This document shows, piece after piece, positions 8,461 to 16,051 of a stretch of 21,324 bases of DNA. The notes beneath the pieces were generated by a model. The model ran no database searches. It was not told the origin of the DNA and saw only the letters and a list, made by a program, of their open reading frames with translations. Both the position numbers and the translations under genes were made by a program. The stretch's first letter is position 1. The number at the start of each line of letters is the position of its first letter. The DNA comes from a virus, in the IMG/VR virus record IMGVR_UViG_3300034774_000182, positions 1-21,324 of that record. The stretch is one strand, 5' to 3'.

Positions 8461-9491
8461 GAATAGCAGTTTTATTATATGGACAACCTCGATTTTTTGA
8501 GCAAACATGGCAATATTTAAAAGAAGAGTTTAATTTACCCGGTGTAGAGTTTGACTTTTTTGTTCATTTTTGGGAAGGTGTAGGGTTCTCACCGAAAGAC
8601 GATAAACAATTACGATATATTGACAATACTAGTTTAGTTAAAGATAGATTAACTAAATTAAACGTTAAAAAACAGTTGATTGAAGACTATAAACGTTTAG
8701 ATGTCTTGTGCAAAACGTTTAATACTGTTCATAAATTTTTGTTAAAGGGTAGTTTTAAAGAAGTATCTAATCCATTAGGGTATCGATATTATCTAGGTCA
8801 ATATGTTAGCGTGTATAACGCTCATTGCCTAATGGAGGAATATGAGGCTGAAAATAACTTTAAATATGACGTCGTAGTTAAGGCTCGTTCTGATTTTATT
8901 TATAAAGATCGTCGATTTTATAAATCAGACGAAGAATATTTAGCTGCTAAGCGAGAAAATTATGTTGATGATTTTGAAGAAAATAAAAATAAAAGATTCG
9001 CTAAGACTATTGATATAATTTATAAAAAATGGCTTCCGTACAATGATCCTCCGCAGTGGATAACATTTAAAAAAATTGATTATTTTAAAAAAGATTGTAT
9101 GATACAAAAACGAGATAGATATAATATCTTAAGAATGGGAGATGTAAATATAGCGATTAATAGATTAGCGTCAGATTGCTTTTTTAAGTATTTTTTTACT
9201 GCCACTTTTTGTACGTTAGCTAATGATATACATAATCATAATACAGATCAATTATTAATATACAAAAGACATGATGCTATGTTCGGGGATATTGCTATAT
9301 TATTTGACATAGAAGTTAAAAGAATTAAGAGATGTAGATATTTTAGGGTAGCGTATTTAAATAGTTGTAAGGAAACTTGGTTGAGAAATAAACATGGCAC
9401 TATAGTTATAGGTGATTTAAATTCAGACATATATAACGAAATAGAAGTACAATTAAATCGTAACAAATGGATTCTTAAATATGGGGTGTAA
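8457..9491 (+). CDS. GQPR-family putative glycosyltransferase, paralogue 4
   Basis: The 344-residue protein starts in an ATGA overlap with paralogue 3 and has one of the few clear ribosome binding sites of the array, AAAGGA about 10 bases upstream. Landmarks are GQPR at 9-12, EFDFFVHFW at 31-39, YYLGQYVSVY at 111-120, YDVVVKARSDFIY at 137-149 and an NRLASDCFFKYFF helix. Relative to paralogue 3 it has roughly 30 extra residues after the RSD motif, including PPQW and a Lys-rich stretch. The C-terminal half (HDAMFGDIAILFDIEV) aligns with HDFMVGEIANLFDIQV in paralogue 3, so the two are full-length relatives. The last 11 bases overlap the kinase-like/GT2 gene. Confidence 0.72.
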   Translation: MRIAVLLYGQPRFFEQTWQYLKEEFNLPGVEFDFFVHFWEGVGFSPKDDKQLRYIDNTSLVKDRLTKLNVKKQLIEDYKRLDVLCKTFNTVHKFLLKGSFKEVSNPLGYRYYLGQYVSVYNAHCLMEEYEAENNFKYDVVVKARSDFIYKDRRFYKSDEEYLAAKRENYVDDFEENKNKRFAKTIDIIYKKWLPYNDPPQWITFKKIDYFKKDCMIQKRDRYNILRMGDVNIAINRLASDCFFKYFFTATFCTLANDIHNHNTDQLLIYKRHDAMFGDIAILFDIEVKRIKRCRYFRVAYLNSCKETWLRNKHGTIVIGDLNSDIYNEIEVQLNRNKWILKYGV

Positions 9492-10890
9492 AATATTTTA
9501 TAACGATGAAGTAATAAATCCTAAAAAGGAAATCGTACCGATATATGATGATAATTTAGATATACAGGTTGAAAAACGATATTATAGTAGTACAAATCAA
9601 ATAGGTTTAACTGGTCCTGAACAATACTTGTTCGAAAAAAAGTGTTTAACTTTATTGGAACAAAATTATGAAGATTTGTATAATGTAAATTTTTATCCTT
9701 TCCCTAGAATTATAAAAGATGACCCTACAGAGCCAAAACTATGGTTAAATTTTTGTGGTAATACAATTAAAAACATGTATCATAGTACATTGTTACAACA
9801 ATCTCACAGTGAGTATAATAATCTATTAGATAATATTAATGATCAAATAAAAAATATTCTTTATAATTTAAAAAAGAATAATATTTATCATTTAGACGTA
9901 AAACAATCAAATGTTTGCGTGAATAAGGCAGGATATATTTCTCTTATAGATTTTGGTATTGGGTTTATTGATTCCGCTGAGTCAGTTGAATACGTTTATC
10001 TAAATCAAAAACGAAAACGAGATAGACAACATTGGTTTGATGATAAATTAGTTACCGATTTTAATGTTATTGTTAGTCATCTTAAAAGACCGGTTATTAC
10101 TGCCGTGATGCCATGTTATGGTCGTCCAAATGGAGCTAGAAGACAAATTTTAAATATTTGTAAGCAAAATATTAATAGTTGGGAAGCTTTTATAGTAGGA
10201 GATTATTGTGAACTATTTGAAAAAGAAGTCTTAACGAATGTTGAGGTTAATAAAAACTTAAACAGAGCCAGAAGACGTGGTAATATAATACATTCAAGTA
10301 AGCAATGGGGGGAAAGTGTGCTACCTATACCTCATTTTTTTAATAGATCGAAACGATCCGGTCCATATGGTTATAAAGAATATCCTATATTAGGAAAACC
10401 AGGAAAGTGGGGAACCGGTATTATAAATTTTGCACGTAAATATGCTATAGGAGAATATTTTATATGGCTCAGTGATGATGATATTATAACTAAAAATCAT
10501 TTTGAAAATTATCTTTCTTATATTAAAGATACTGATTATGATATGATTATTTTTGATGATTATGTCGGTGAGGAGCGAAAACGCCGCGGCTGTCGAAAAA
10601 GTAAAACGTACATTCGGTCTAAAGGCCAGAAAAAAAATGAGAATGATGGTATTTTGCCAGGGAGTGTAGGTCATAGTAATGTAATTGTTAGGACTGATTT
10701 TTTAAAAACGAGACCAGAAACTACTCGAGAACGCAAACATCATGATTTTTATATGGTAAGCGATATAATAAATTCAGGAGGTAAATATAAAATTGTACAT
10801 GATAATCAGTGTACATATTGGGCCAAGTACGATGGTAGATTTGATGATTGGGATGGGCAACGCGAGGGTGTGTACCTCGGTAACCGGTAA
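9481..10890 (+). CDS. Kinase-like domain fused to a GT2 glycosyltransferase
   Basis: The 469-residue protein is a two-domain fusion. Residues about 25-200 carry a protein-kinase-fold C-lobe signature: HLDVKQSN at 137-144 (catalytic loop His-x-Asp-x-Lys-x-x-Asn) followed by LIDFG at 155-159 (metal-binding DFG). A clear glycine-rich loop is not visible and the N-lobe is short, as in small-molecule or LPS-core kinases. Residues about 204-469 are a GT-A glycosyltransferase: ITAVMPCYGRP (206-216) is the nucleotide-binding strand, WLSDDD (329-334) the metal-binding motif and HHDF (420-423) a likely catalytic segment. One enzyme could phosphorylate a sugar and transfer another. It overlaps paralogue 4 by 11 bases and is followed after 2 bases by the GT8-like gene. 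Confidence 0.75.
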   Translation: MGCKIFYNDEVINPKKEIVPIYDDNLDIQVEKRYYSSTNQIGLTGPEQYLFEKKCLTLLEQNYEDLYNVNFYPFPRIIKDDPTEPKLWLNFCGNTIKNMYHSTLLQQSHSEYNNLLDNINDQIKNILYNLKKNNIYHLDVKQSNVCVNKAGYISLIDFGIGFIDSAESVEYVYLNQKRKRDRQHWFDDKLVTDFNVIVSHLKRPVITAVMPCYGRPNGARRQILNICKQNINSWEAFIVGDYCELFEKEVLTNVEVNKNLNRARRRGNIIHSSKQWGESVLPIPHFFNRSKRSGPYGYKEYPILGKPGKWGTGIINFARKYAIGEYFIWLSDDDIITKNHFENYLSYIKDTDYDMIIFDDYVGEERKRRGCRKSKTYIRSKGQKKNENDGILPGSVGHSNVIVRTDFLKTRPETTRERKHHDFYMVSDIINSGGKYKIVHDNQCTYWAKYDGRFDDWDGQREGVYLGNR

Positions 10891-10892
10891 AA

Positions 10893-11681
10893 ATGTCTAA
10901 AGTTATATATACTATTTGTAGTTATGATGATGAACATTCTGATATAGTAAATGGCTGTATTAATAGCTCTCTTGTAACTATAAAAAGATATGCCGATTTT
11001 CATGGTGCTGATTTAAAAATTATAAAGGATATACCCGACGAGGTTACTAACTTACTTAACGATATATCTATTGTTTATAATAAAAAAATAAATCATGAAT
11101 ATAAAGCATGGAATACAAAATTTTTCTTAATACATGAATTTTATAAAAGTAATTATGATAAGATGATTTATATTGATTGTGATCATTTTATTAAAAATTA
11201 TAATATTGATGTATTTAAATATGACGAGTGTTTTAATATAAAAAGAAAAATTCAGAAACCCGATAAAACAGTTCACGATCCTATTAAACTATGTAAGCAA
11301 TTTTTAGATAAAGATATTAATATGTATTTTAATGCTAGTTTTATCTATTTAACAAAAAATTATAAATATAATTTAGCTGAAATATTGAATTTTAATGATA
11401 TATATAATTTATGGAAATTAGATATTGGATTTTTGAGAGAAGAGTGTAGTTTAGCATATTTAATGCATACACATAATATACAAAAACATATAGATTTTGA
11501 ATTAGCGGATAATTTATATATTTACAGTAAAAATAATAAGAAAAATATTGGATTATATACAGGAATACCTGGTCGAACCGGTAAAATGAAATATGATTTT
11601 TTAAAAAATGTAATACTCAGTGATCATTCGTTTGATTATTCCTTAGCGCTACAAAACTGGCGTGATGCTCAAAAAAAATAA
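10893..11681 (+). CDS. GT8-like glycosyltransferase
   Basis: The 262-residue protein has the arrangement of GT8/glycogenin-type nucleotide-sugar transferases: an N-terminal strand VIYTICSYDD, a helix with INSSLVTIKRYADFHGADL (the usual region placing several chains side by side), WNTKFFLIHEF, then YDKMIYIDCDHFI (88-100) with the Asp-Cys-Asp metal motif at 95-97. YFNASFIYL later corresponds to the acceptor-side strand. It is cytoplasmic by appearance. The start lies 2 bases after the previous stop, and it ends 2 bases before GQPR paralogue 5. Codon use is extremely AT-rich. Donor sugar is unknown. Confidence 0.68.
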   Translation: MSKVIYTICSYDDEHSDIVNGCINSSLVTIKRYADFHGADLKIIKDIPDEVTNLLNDISIVYNKKINHEYKAWNTKFFLIHEFYKSNYDKMIYIDCDHFIKNYNIDVFKYDECFNIKRKIQKPDKTVHDPIKLCKQFLDKDINMYFNASFIYLTKNYKYNLAEILNFNDIYNLWKLDIGFLREECSLAYLMHTHNIQKHIDFELADNLYIYSKNNKKNIGLYTGIPGRTGKMKYDFLKNVILSDHSFDYSLALQNWRDAQKK

Positions 11682-11683
11682 CT

Positions 11684-12586
11684 ATGTCAGAGTGTAATAT
11701 TGCTATTTGTTTAAGCGGAGAACCTAGATTGAGTAATTTAGCAAGTCAGAGTATTAAAAAATTAAAAGCCTTTTGTTATAAACAATATGGAACAGATGTT
11801 AATATTGATGTATTTTATCATTTCTGGGATTCTGTAACAGAAAATATTTATAAGCAATATAAATATGACTTTAACAGTCATAATGTTAAGGTAAAATATA
11901 TAAATTCAAATGATTTAGAAAATGAGTTTGAGCCTACTATAGGTATATGTGAAAGTAAAGAAGAATTAAATGATCCAATAAATAAAAGTTTTAATTATAT
12001 TCATAGTTTCTTAACTAAAGACTTTGTTATCAAACCAACGTATTTTAAACGATGGTGTCCCTATTTTAAAGATTTAAAGGTATTTAGTGACATAGTAAAA
12101 CACACTAATATACCTACTTTATCACAAGTAATAAGCTTATGTAAATGTCAATTATTAAGACTTAAACATGAAAAAAAACATAATATAAAATATGATCTAA
12201 TTATTAGAACTAGATCTGATATAGAAATAAAATTACCTGAATGTAATATTATGTCATATTGTCGTCGCCCAAAAATGAGAATGCTAATACAATTTCCATT
12301 TGGTAATATAGATATTAAATATCATAATGATCCATTATTCTATTATACAAGATATGTGGATCTCCATTTTCAGTGTTGTTTTTTCCTTTCGACATCACAC
12401 GTTTTAGTTGAGGATATTTTTGATAATTATGTAGAAAAAATATATAAACAGATGTTCTCAATCGATAAACAAAGTGATCGTTTAGGGTTATTGACAGATC
12501 ATCAGGTAATACCTCAATTTTTCGCAAGTCAAGGATGTAAGTTTAAAATCCCATTAGAGGGATTTGATTATCGTTTATCACATTAA
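11684..12586 (+). CDS. GQPR-family putative glycosyltransferase, divergent paralogue 5
   Basis: The 300-residue protein keeps the family landmarks in altered form: SGEPR at 11-15 in place of GQPR, IDVFYHFW at 41-48, an SLCKCQLLRL helix where other members have the GQ-S-A/C block, and YDLIIRTRSDIEIK at 170-183 with the conserved Arg-Ser-Asp. The (C/L)SGEPR variant is closer to the common form seen in bacterial LPS loci, so this copy may be a separate acquisition and not a product of the local duplication that gave paralogues 2-4. It ends 21 bases before the SGNH-like gene. Glycosyltransferase activity is inferred only. Confidence 0.65.
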   Translation: MSECNIAICLSGEPRLSNLASQSIKKLKAFCYKQYGTDVNIDVFYHFWDSVTENIYKQYKYDFNSHNVKVKYINSNDLENEFEPTIGICESKEELNDPINKSFNYIHSFLTKDFVIKPTYFKRWCPYFKDLKVFSDIVKHTNIPTLSQVISLCKCQLLRLKHEKKHNIKYDLIIRTRSDIEIKLPECNIMSYCRRPKMRMLIQFPFGNIDIKYHNDPLFYYTRYVDLHFQCCFFLSTSHVLVEDIFDNYVEKIYKQMFSIDKQSDRLGLLTDHQVIPQFFASQGCKFKIPLEGFDYRLSH

Positions 12587-12587
12587 T

Positions 12588-12596
12588 CTATAAATA
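12588..12596 (+). promoter_or_regulatory. Candidate T4-type late promoter
   Basis: CTATAAATA-like sequence (TATAAATA at 12589-12596) lies in the 21-base gap before the SGNH-like gene, the first real gap in the long plus-strand array. TATAAATA is the T4 late-promoter -10 consensus and similar sites are used by marine T4-like phages. Transcription would start around 12602, leaving only about 6 bases before the ATG. The same octamer also occurs inside genes (for example 19376-19383) because the DNA is AT-rich, so chance is a real alternative. Confidence 0.35.
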
Positions 12597-12607
12597 ATTA
12601 TATCGAT

Positions 12608-13588
12608 ATGGTAATATTAAACGAAGGTTGTTCACATTCTGCACAGTCGCTAACCGACGAAGAAAGAAGATTTCATGGAAGCAGAACATCTTATTGTGAT
12701 TTTTTACCGGGCCAAGTATATAATATTGCTAAACCAGGGACTGGCATTGGGGCCAATCGTATTCAGAAATTTGTAAAGATGGCCAAGCTTGGTGGTTTAA
12801 GTAAAGAGTTAACATATTTAATTTTTCAAGTACCAAGCCCGTCTCGCCAAACTCTATATTTAAATTTAACCGATGAAGAATTCTTTAAGGCTCCGATGAA
12901 TTATTGGACTAGTAAGGCGGCTAGACACTTAAGAGGTCTTATGAAAGAGTCCCGGTCACAGGAACAGGATCTGTTGACCCCGCTCAGGTTCGACCAAGAC
13001 GGAGGTCGGAACACTCAAGATTATTTTGGCTCTAAGAGAAGCGATTTACATTTTGTTGATGTTAGTGAAATTGATCCAGACGAGTATAATAAATTACTAG
13101 AATCTAATGAATTTTTCCAAGATTGTCTGTCAAACGGTACATCTAAATTTACATATGATAATTTTTCATGGACTCATATTAAAAATAACCTTCGTATACC
13201 AGCTACTTTGTGGAGTACTTTAAGAGCACATACTGCTTCATCAATTAATTCACTTATTATGGATATATTTGAATCGCAAGACAAATATTTTAAAAAAGCA
13301 ATACACGAATTAGATAGAGCGGTTTGTTCAGTTAAAGAACAATGGCCTAATATAAAAATTATATTCTTACGCTATGAAGAAAGCGGCATGCCGTTAATTT
13401 ATGAGTTTTGTAAATCGTTTTATAAAAAAGACGTATCAGATTATTGTAATAAAAATGATATAACATACATAAATGAAAAAGACTTTAATACAGAGTGGTT
13501 CCGTTTAAATAATCTTACGAACGATGCTCGACATCCTAATGATGAAGGAGCAAAATTAATAGCAGAAAAAATTAAACAGGTTTTATGA
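12608..13588 (+). CDS. SGNH/GDSL-like hydrolase or acyltransferase
   Basis: The 326-residue protein shows the blocks of the SGNH fold: EGCSHS at residues 6-11 provides the nucleophile Ser in a GDS-like turn, GTGIGAN at 45-51 supplies a Gly/Asn oxyanion element, and NDARHPNDEGAKLIAEKI near the end holds the Asp306-x-x-His309 pair typical of block V. Such enzymes add or remove acetyl or other acyl groups on sugars, which fits a glycan-decoration role. Residues about 116-135 are encoded by a GC-rich tandem-hairpin segment unlike the rest of the gene and may be an in-frame insertion. The stop overlaps a 37-residue mini-gene as ATGA. Confidence 0.7.
   Translation: MVILNEGCSHSAQSLTDEERRFHGSRTSYCDFLPGQVYNIAKPGTGIGANRIQKFVKMAKLGGLSKELTYLIFQVPSPSRQTLYLNLTDEEFFKAPMNYWTSKAARHLRGLMKESRSQEQDLLTPLRFDQDGGRNTQDYFGSKRSDLHFVDVSEIDPDEYNKLLESNEFFQDCLSNGTSKFTYDNFSWTHIKNNLRIPATLWSTLRAHTASSINSLIMDIFESQDKYFKKAIHELDRAVCSVKEQWPNIKIIFLRYEESGMPLIYEFCKSFYKKDVSDYCNKNDITYINEKDFNTEWFRLNNLTNDARHPNDEGAKLIAEKIKQVL
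12954..13012. repeat. GC-rich tandem hairpins inside the SGNH-like gene
   Basis: Two adjacent imperfect palindromes lie in a GC-rich patch of an AT-rich gene. The first pairs GGTCACAG (12954-12961) with CTGTTGACC (12971-12979), 8 base pairs with one bulge and a 9-base loop. The second pairs GTTCGACC (12988-12995) with GGTCGGAAC (13004-13012), again 8 pairs with one bulge and an 8-base loop. The frame stays open through both. The encoded residues are polar and low in family-like character, as expected for inserted material. Confidence 0.6.
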
Positions 13589-13698
13589 AAAAAATATTAT
13601 TAAAAATACGGTTAAAGATTGCGGCTTTAAGACAATGGTATTTAAAAAAATATCGTAAAAAAAGATTTGATTCTGGTAATAATTACCCTTTTATGTAA
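13585..13698 (+). CDS. 37-residue basic mini-protein
   Basis: ATG at 13585 overlaps the SGNH-like stop as ATGA, and the frame runs 37 codons to TAA at 13696-13698, filling almost all of the space before the next gene (ATG 13708). The product is rich in Lys, Arg, Leu and Ile, begins MKKILLKIRLKIAALRQW and ends with SGNNYPFM, a pattern of an amphipathic basic helix plus a short polar tail. The overlap geometry is the same as between neighbouring true genes, which supports translation. No function is recognised; binding to nucleic acid, membrane or a partner transferase are all possible. Confidence 0.55.
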   Translation: MKKILLKIRLKIAALRQWYLKKYRKKRFDSGNNYPFM

Positions 13699-13707
13699 TT
13701 CGAGGGA

Positions 13708-14640
13708 ATGAATTATATTTTTACGCAATATATAACACCATATGGTGGAAAACATCATCCCGGTATTAATATACTTTTAGACTCTATACAGTCATTAAAT
13801 GATGATACAATAAGAGTAATCTTATTTTACCATGGGTATGATGATAATCTATTTCACAAACATAAAGACTTCCTTACAATTGTAGACGTTAATAATAGAT
13901 CTAAATGGCTTCCAGTTATGTTTCCGTCAATTCAACGATGGTATTTATATAGAAACTATATTGAACAAAATATATATAGATTTAATAACAATGATAAATT
14001 TTTTCATTGTGATAGTGAAAATACAATTTTCCAAAAAAATATTTTTAATGAAATAGAAAACGAAAACAAAACAGTGTTCTTTACAGAGCAAGACGAATTT
14101 ACTCTTAAATCTGATGCTACTAATCTAAAACAGCAACAAAATCTCCATAATCAAATAACAAAGTCAAAATACGTACCTCAACTCATACAAAACATATCAC
14201 ATAATAATATCATATGTAGTGGTACCATATATTTTGATACATTAACCAATTTCATCCACTTTTTATCTACATATACAGCATATCAAATCGTATGTATGAA
14301 TAATAACAGTAAATTTAAAAGAAGTGTTTATAGGAGAATGGGAGAAGTAACTGATCAAGGTGTAATTAATAGTCTTGTCTATAATGAACCACACCCTCAA
14401 TTTAAAATTCTTAAGAATAATTATTTGAAATTAGTATGTGCAATGTCGCTAATGTCGAAATGTAATGAACAATATGATATTGAAATAAAAAATAATAAAA
14501 TTTATATTAATAATATTATTCCATGTGTTATACATCAATATCATAAATTTGAAAAAATTACTAATTTTTTAGAAACTATTAGCTTTTTATATAAAATGTA
14601 TCTGGTGACAGAGGCGTCAGGCACCCGGTCTAGACCCTGA
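13708..14640 (+). CDS. Putative nucleotide-diphospho-sugar transferase
   Basis: The 310-residue protein shows ordered motifs of a glycosyltransferase family found in eukaryotic and viral genomes: a FFHCDSENTIFQKNI strand (98-112) in which CDSEN acts as the DxD-like site before a conserved Phe-Gln, IICSGTIYF (168-176), VTDQGVINSLVY (214-225) and a C-terminal VIHQYHKF (274-281). A purine-rich GAGGGA precedes the ATG by only a couple of bases. The last residues, EASGTRSRP, are encoded by GC-rich palindromic DNA and follow the point where the conserved fold seems to end, so the natural C-terminus may have been replaced. It converges on the minus-strand paralogue 6 with a 16-base gap. Confidence 0.62.
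   Translation: MNYIFTQYITPYGGKHHPGINILLDSIQSLNDDTIRVILFYHGYDDNLFHKHKDFLTIVDVNNRSKWLPVMFPSIQRWYLYRNYIEQNIYRFNNNDKFFHCDSENTIFQKNIFNEIENENKTVFFTEQDEFTLKSDATNLKQQQNLHNQITKSKYVPQLIQNISHNNIICSGTIYFDTLTNFIHFLSTYTAYQIVCMNNNSKFKRSVYRRMGEVTDQGVINSLVYNEPHPQFKILKNNYLKLVCAMSLMSKCNEQYDIEIKNNKIYINNIIPCVIHQYHKFEKITNFLETISFLYKMYLVTEASGTRSRP
14604..14636. repeat. GC-rich palindromes at convergent gene ends
   Basis: A small stem TGAC/GTCA (14606-14609 with 14616-14619, six-base loop) is followed by the perfect 10-base palindrome GGTCTAGACC (14627-14636). This lies over the last codons of the plus-strand transferase, facing the 3' end of the minus-strand paralogue 6, whose final codons (14660-14690) are also GC-rich. 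No T-run follows, so it is not a standard intrinsic terminator, although a bidirectional stop signal at convergent genes cannot be excluded. Confidence 0.5.
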
Positions 14641-14656
14641 ATAACGGAAGAAGACT

Positions 14657-16051
14657 CTATGAAAGAGCGCGCCTCGTCGTTTCCCTTTGAAATAGAATTT
14701 CTTTATATTGATCAGTTAAACTCATATCACAATCTGCTAATACTCTAACATGCGGTCGATTTAAAATAAATGATTTAGTATGCTCATTAGCAATTTTTAT
14801 ATATCGATTAGGAATAATCATTTCATTATAATATTCAAATCCTAATTCAGCTCCTCTCATACCATTTAAACCTAAAACCTCTCCACATACAAGCTCACCG
14901 GCCGCCCAATTATTATCTATACCGTTTTCTATAAGAAAACGTTTAGATTTTTTAATCATATATATTATAGTATTAATATATTCTTTCATACACAATAACA
15001 TTTCTGGACCAGATCCTAATATGACCCAATCCTTCATGTGTAAATATTGAGTTGTAGGATTATACTTATTAGATTGATTTGCCGATGATTCTAGAGCTTT
15101 TGAATTTTTACCTATATCATCTATAGATTTATGTGGGTTATCTGCAGATATTTCGTCATTTGCACATGAAAAACTATTATAGTATACTCTTTTTATTGGA
15201 CCATAGTCTGGTTCACTGTCATGGGACATGTCCTCCGACTCACATGATCCTTCCCAAACTTGTAAATCTCCTGGCCTACAGAAAATTCCCTTTTCTTTCT
15301 TATATAATCTATTATAAAATAATCGCTTATCGTTTATATATTGTTTTTTATTTTTATATATGTCTGGTGTAACAAATAATACATCTGTTCTTAATCTAAA
15401 AATATAATCATATTCTTCTCCTTCCCCCTCTATTAATTTTGCTCCTTCTTGTAATGATATAAATTGACCAAGATAGTAATCTAAATTTCGTGGTTCAGTA
15501 ATTTCAAAAATAGTTTTATAAAGACGTTCTTTGTGTCTCTGTATATCAGGGTTATCACCATGGGCCTTTATCTGTTGAAAAGGGTGGCTAGCCATATCTG
15601 GAGTCCCAGGCGGCGGAGCATTATTAAGAATATCGTCTAGAGACATAGAACTAGTATCTAATATTGGGTCCCTAGGTGAAATTGACCCGGCGATTCTTTC
15701 TTCCCCTGGTAATTCAGAAGATTTGCCAGTGTAATAGTTTAAACTTGTATCAAAAAATCTATTTATGTCTTTTTTATTTTTTTGTACCACCTTAAATACT
15801 TCTTTACAAGCTTCCTCTAATATAGAATAATTAGTAAAGGAATATTTTTTTGGCTTATATGCAGCTACTATCTTTTTTTTATCACTATCAGTTAATTCAT
15901 ATTCCGGATCGTCACTATGATATGCTATTTTGTCCCAAAAGTGGAAGTAATAATCTGTAGTACTATTTTCAAAAGTAGTCTCTTGTATAATACTCTTGTA
16001 TCTTAAATCCCAAAACCTAGGTTGTCCGAATAATAATACCGCTATTTTCAT
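14657..16051 (-). CDS. GQPR-family putative glycosyltransferase, enlarged paralogue 6
   Basis: The only family member on the minus strand, and at 464 residues 100-160 longer than most. Family landmarks are present: GQPR at 9-12, DYYFHFW at 33-39, YYLGQFISL at 192-200 and YDYIFRLRTD at 214-223. The extra length sits mainly between residues about 101-190, rich in Pro, Ser, Asp and Gly, and 265-325, rich in Ser, Glu and Asn, and both are encoded by segments with GC-rich palindromes absent from the paralogues. The start overlaps the radical SAM stop as ATGA, so the pair is co-translated. Conserved ends suggest an intact enzyme with surface insertions. The last residues RETTRRALS differ from the paralogue C-termini. 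Confidence 0.7.
   Translation of the reverse strand: MKIAVLLFGQPRFWDLRYKSIIQETTFENSTTDYYFHFWDKIAYHSDDPEYELTDSDKKKIVAAYKPKKYSFTNYSILEEACKEVFKVVQKNKKDINRFFDTSLNYYTGKSSELPGEERIAGSISPRDPILDTSSMSLDDILNNAPPPGTPDMASHPFQQIKAHGDNPDIQRHKERLYKTIFEITEPRNLDYYLGQFISLQEGAKLIEGEGEEYDYIFRLRTDVLFVTPDIYKNKKQYINDKRLFYNRLYKKEKGIFCRPGDLQVWEGSCESEDMSHDSEPDYGPIKRVYYNSFSCANDEISADNPHKSIDDIGKNSKALESSANQSNKYNPTTQYLHMKDWVILGSGPEMLLCMKEYINTIIYMIKKSKRFLIENGIDNNWAAGELVCGEVLGLNGMRGAELGFEYYNEMIIPNRYIKIANEHTKSFILNRPHVRVLADCDMSLTDQYKEILFQRETTRRALS
15219..15247. repeat. Nested palindrome in paralogue 6
   Basis: The perfect 10-base palindrome GGACATGTCC (15224-15233) lies inside an outer inverted repeat TCATG (15219-15223) and CATGA (15243-15247). 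It encodes part of an acidic Ser/Glu/Asp stretch near residues 268-278 of the minus-strand protein, in a region without counterpart in the other GQPR proteins. Confidence 0.5.
15585..15688. repeat. Cluster of palindromes in paralogue 6 insertion
   Basis: Within about 100 bases lie TGGCTAGCCA (15585-15594, perfect palindrome), the hairpin CTGG-AGTC-CCAG (15598-15609), and GGGTC (15666-15670) paired with GACCC (15684-15688) around a CCTAGG palindrome. GC content is visibly higher than in flanking DNA. The segment encodes residues about 121-156, the Pro/Ser/Asp-rich part missing from other family members. Confidence 0.55.

Noticed and set aside
10863-10879. CGAGG/CCTCG hairpin at the end of the kinase-GT2 gene as a terminator
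   Set aside because: It lies before the stop codon, has only 5 pairs and no following T-run, and the next gene starts 2 bases after the stop.
12948-13020. tRNA-like signal (GGTTCGACC resembling a T-loop)
   Set aside because: No T-stem of 5 pairs around a 7-base loop and no acceptor or anticodon arms can be drawn; the pairing found is two plain hairpins within an open reading frame.
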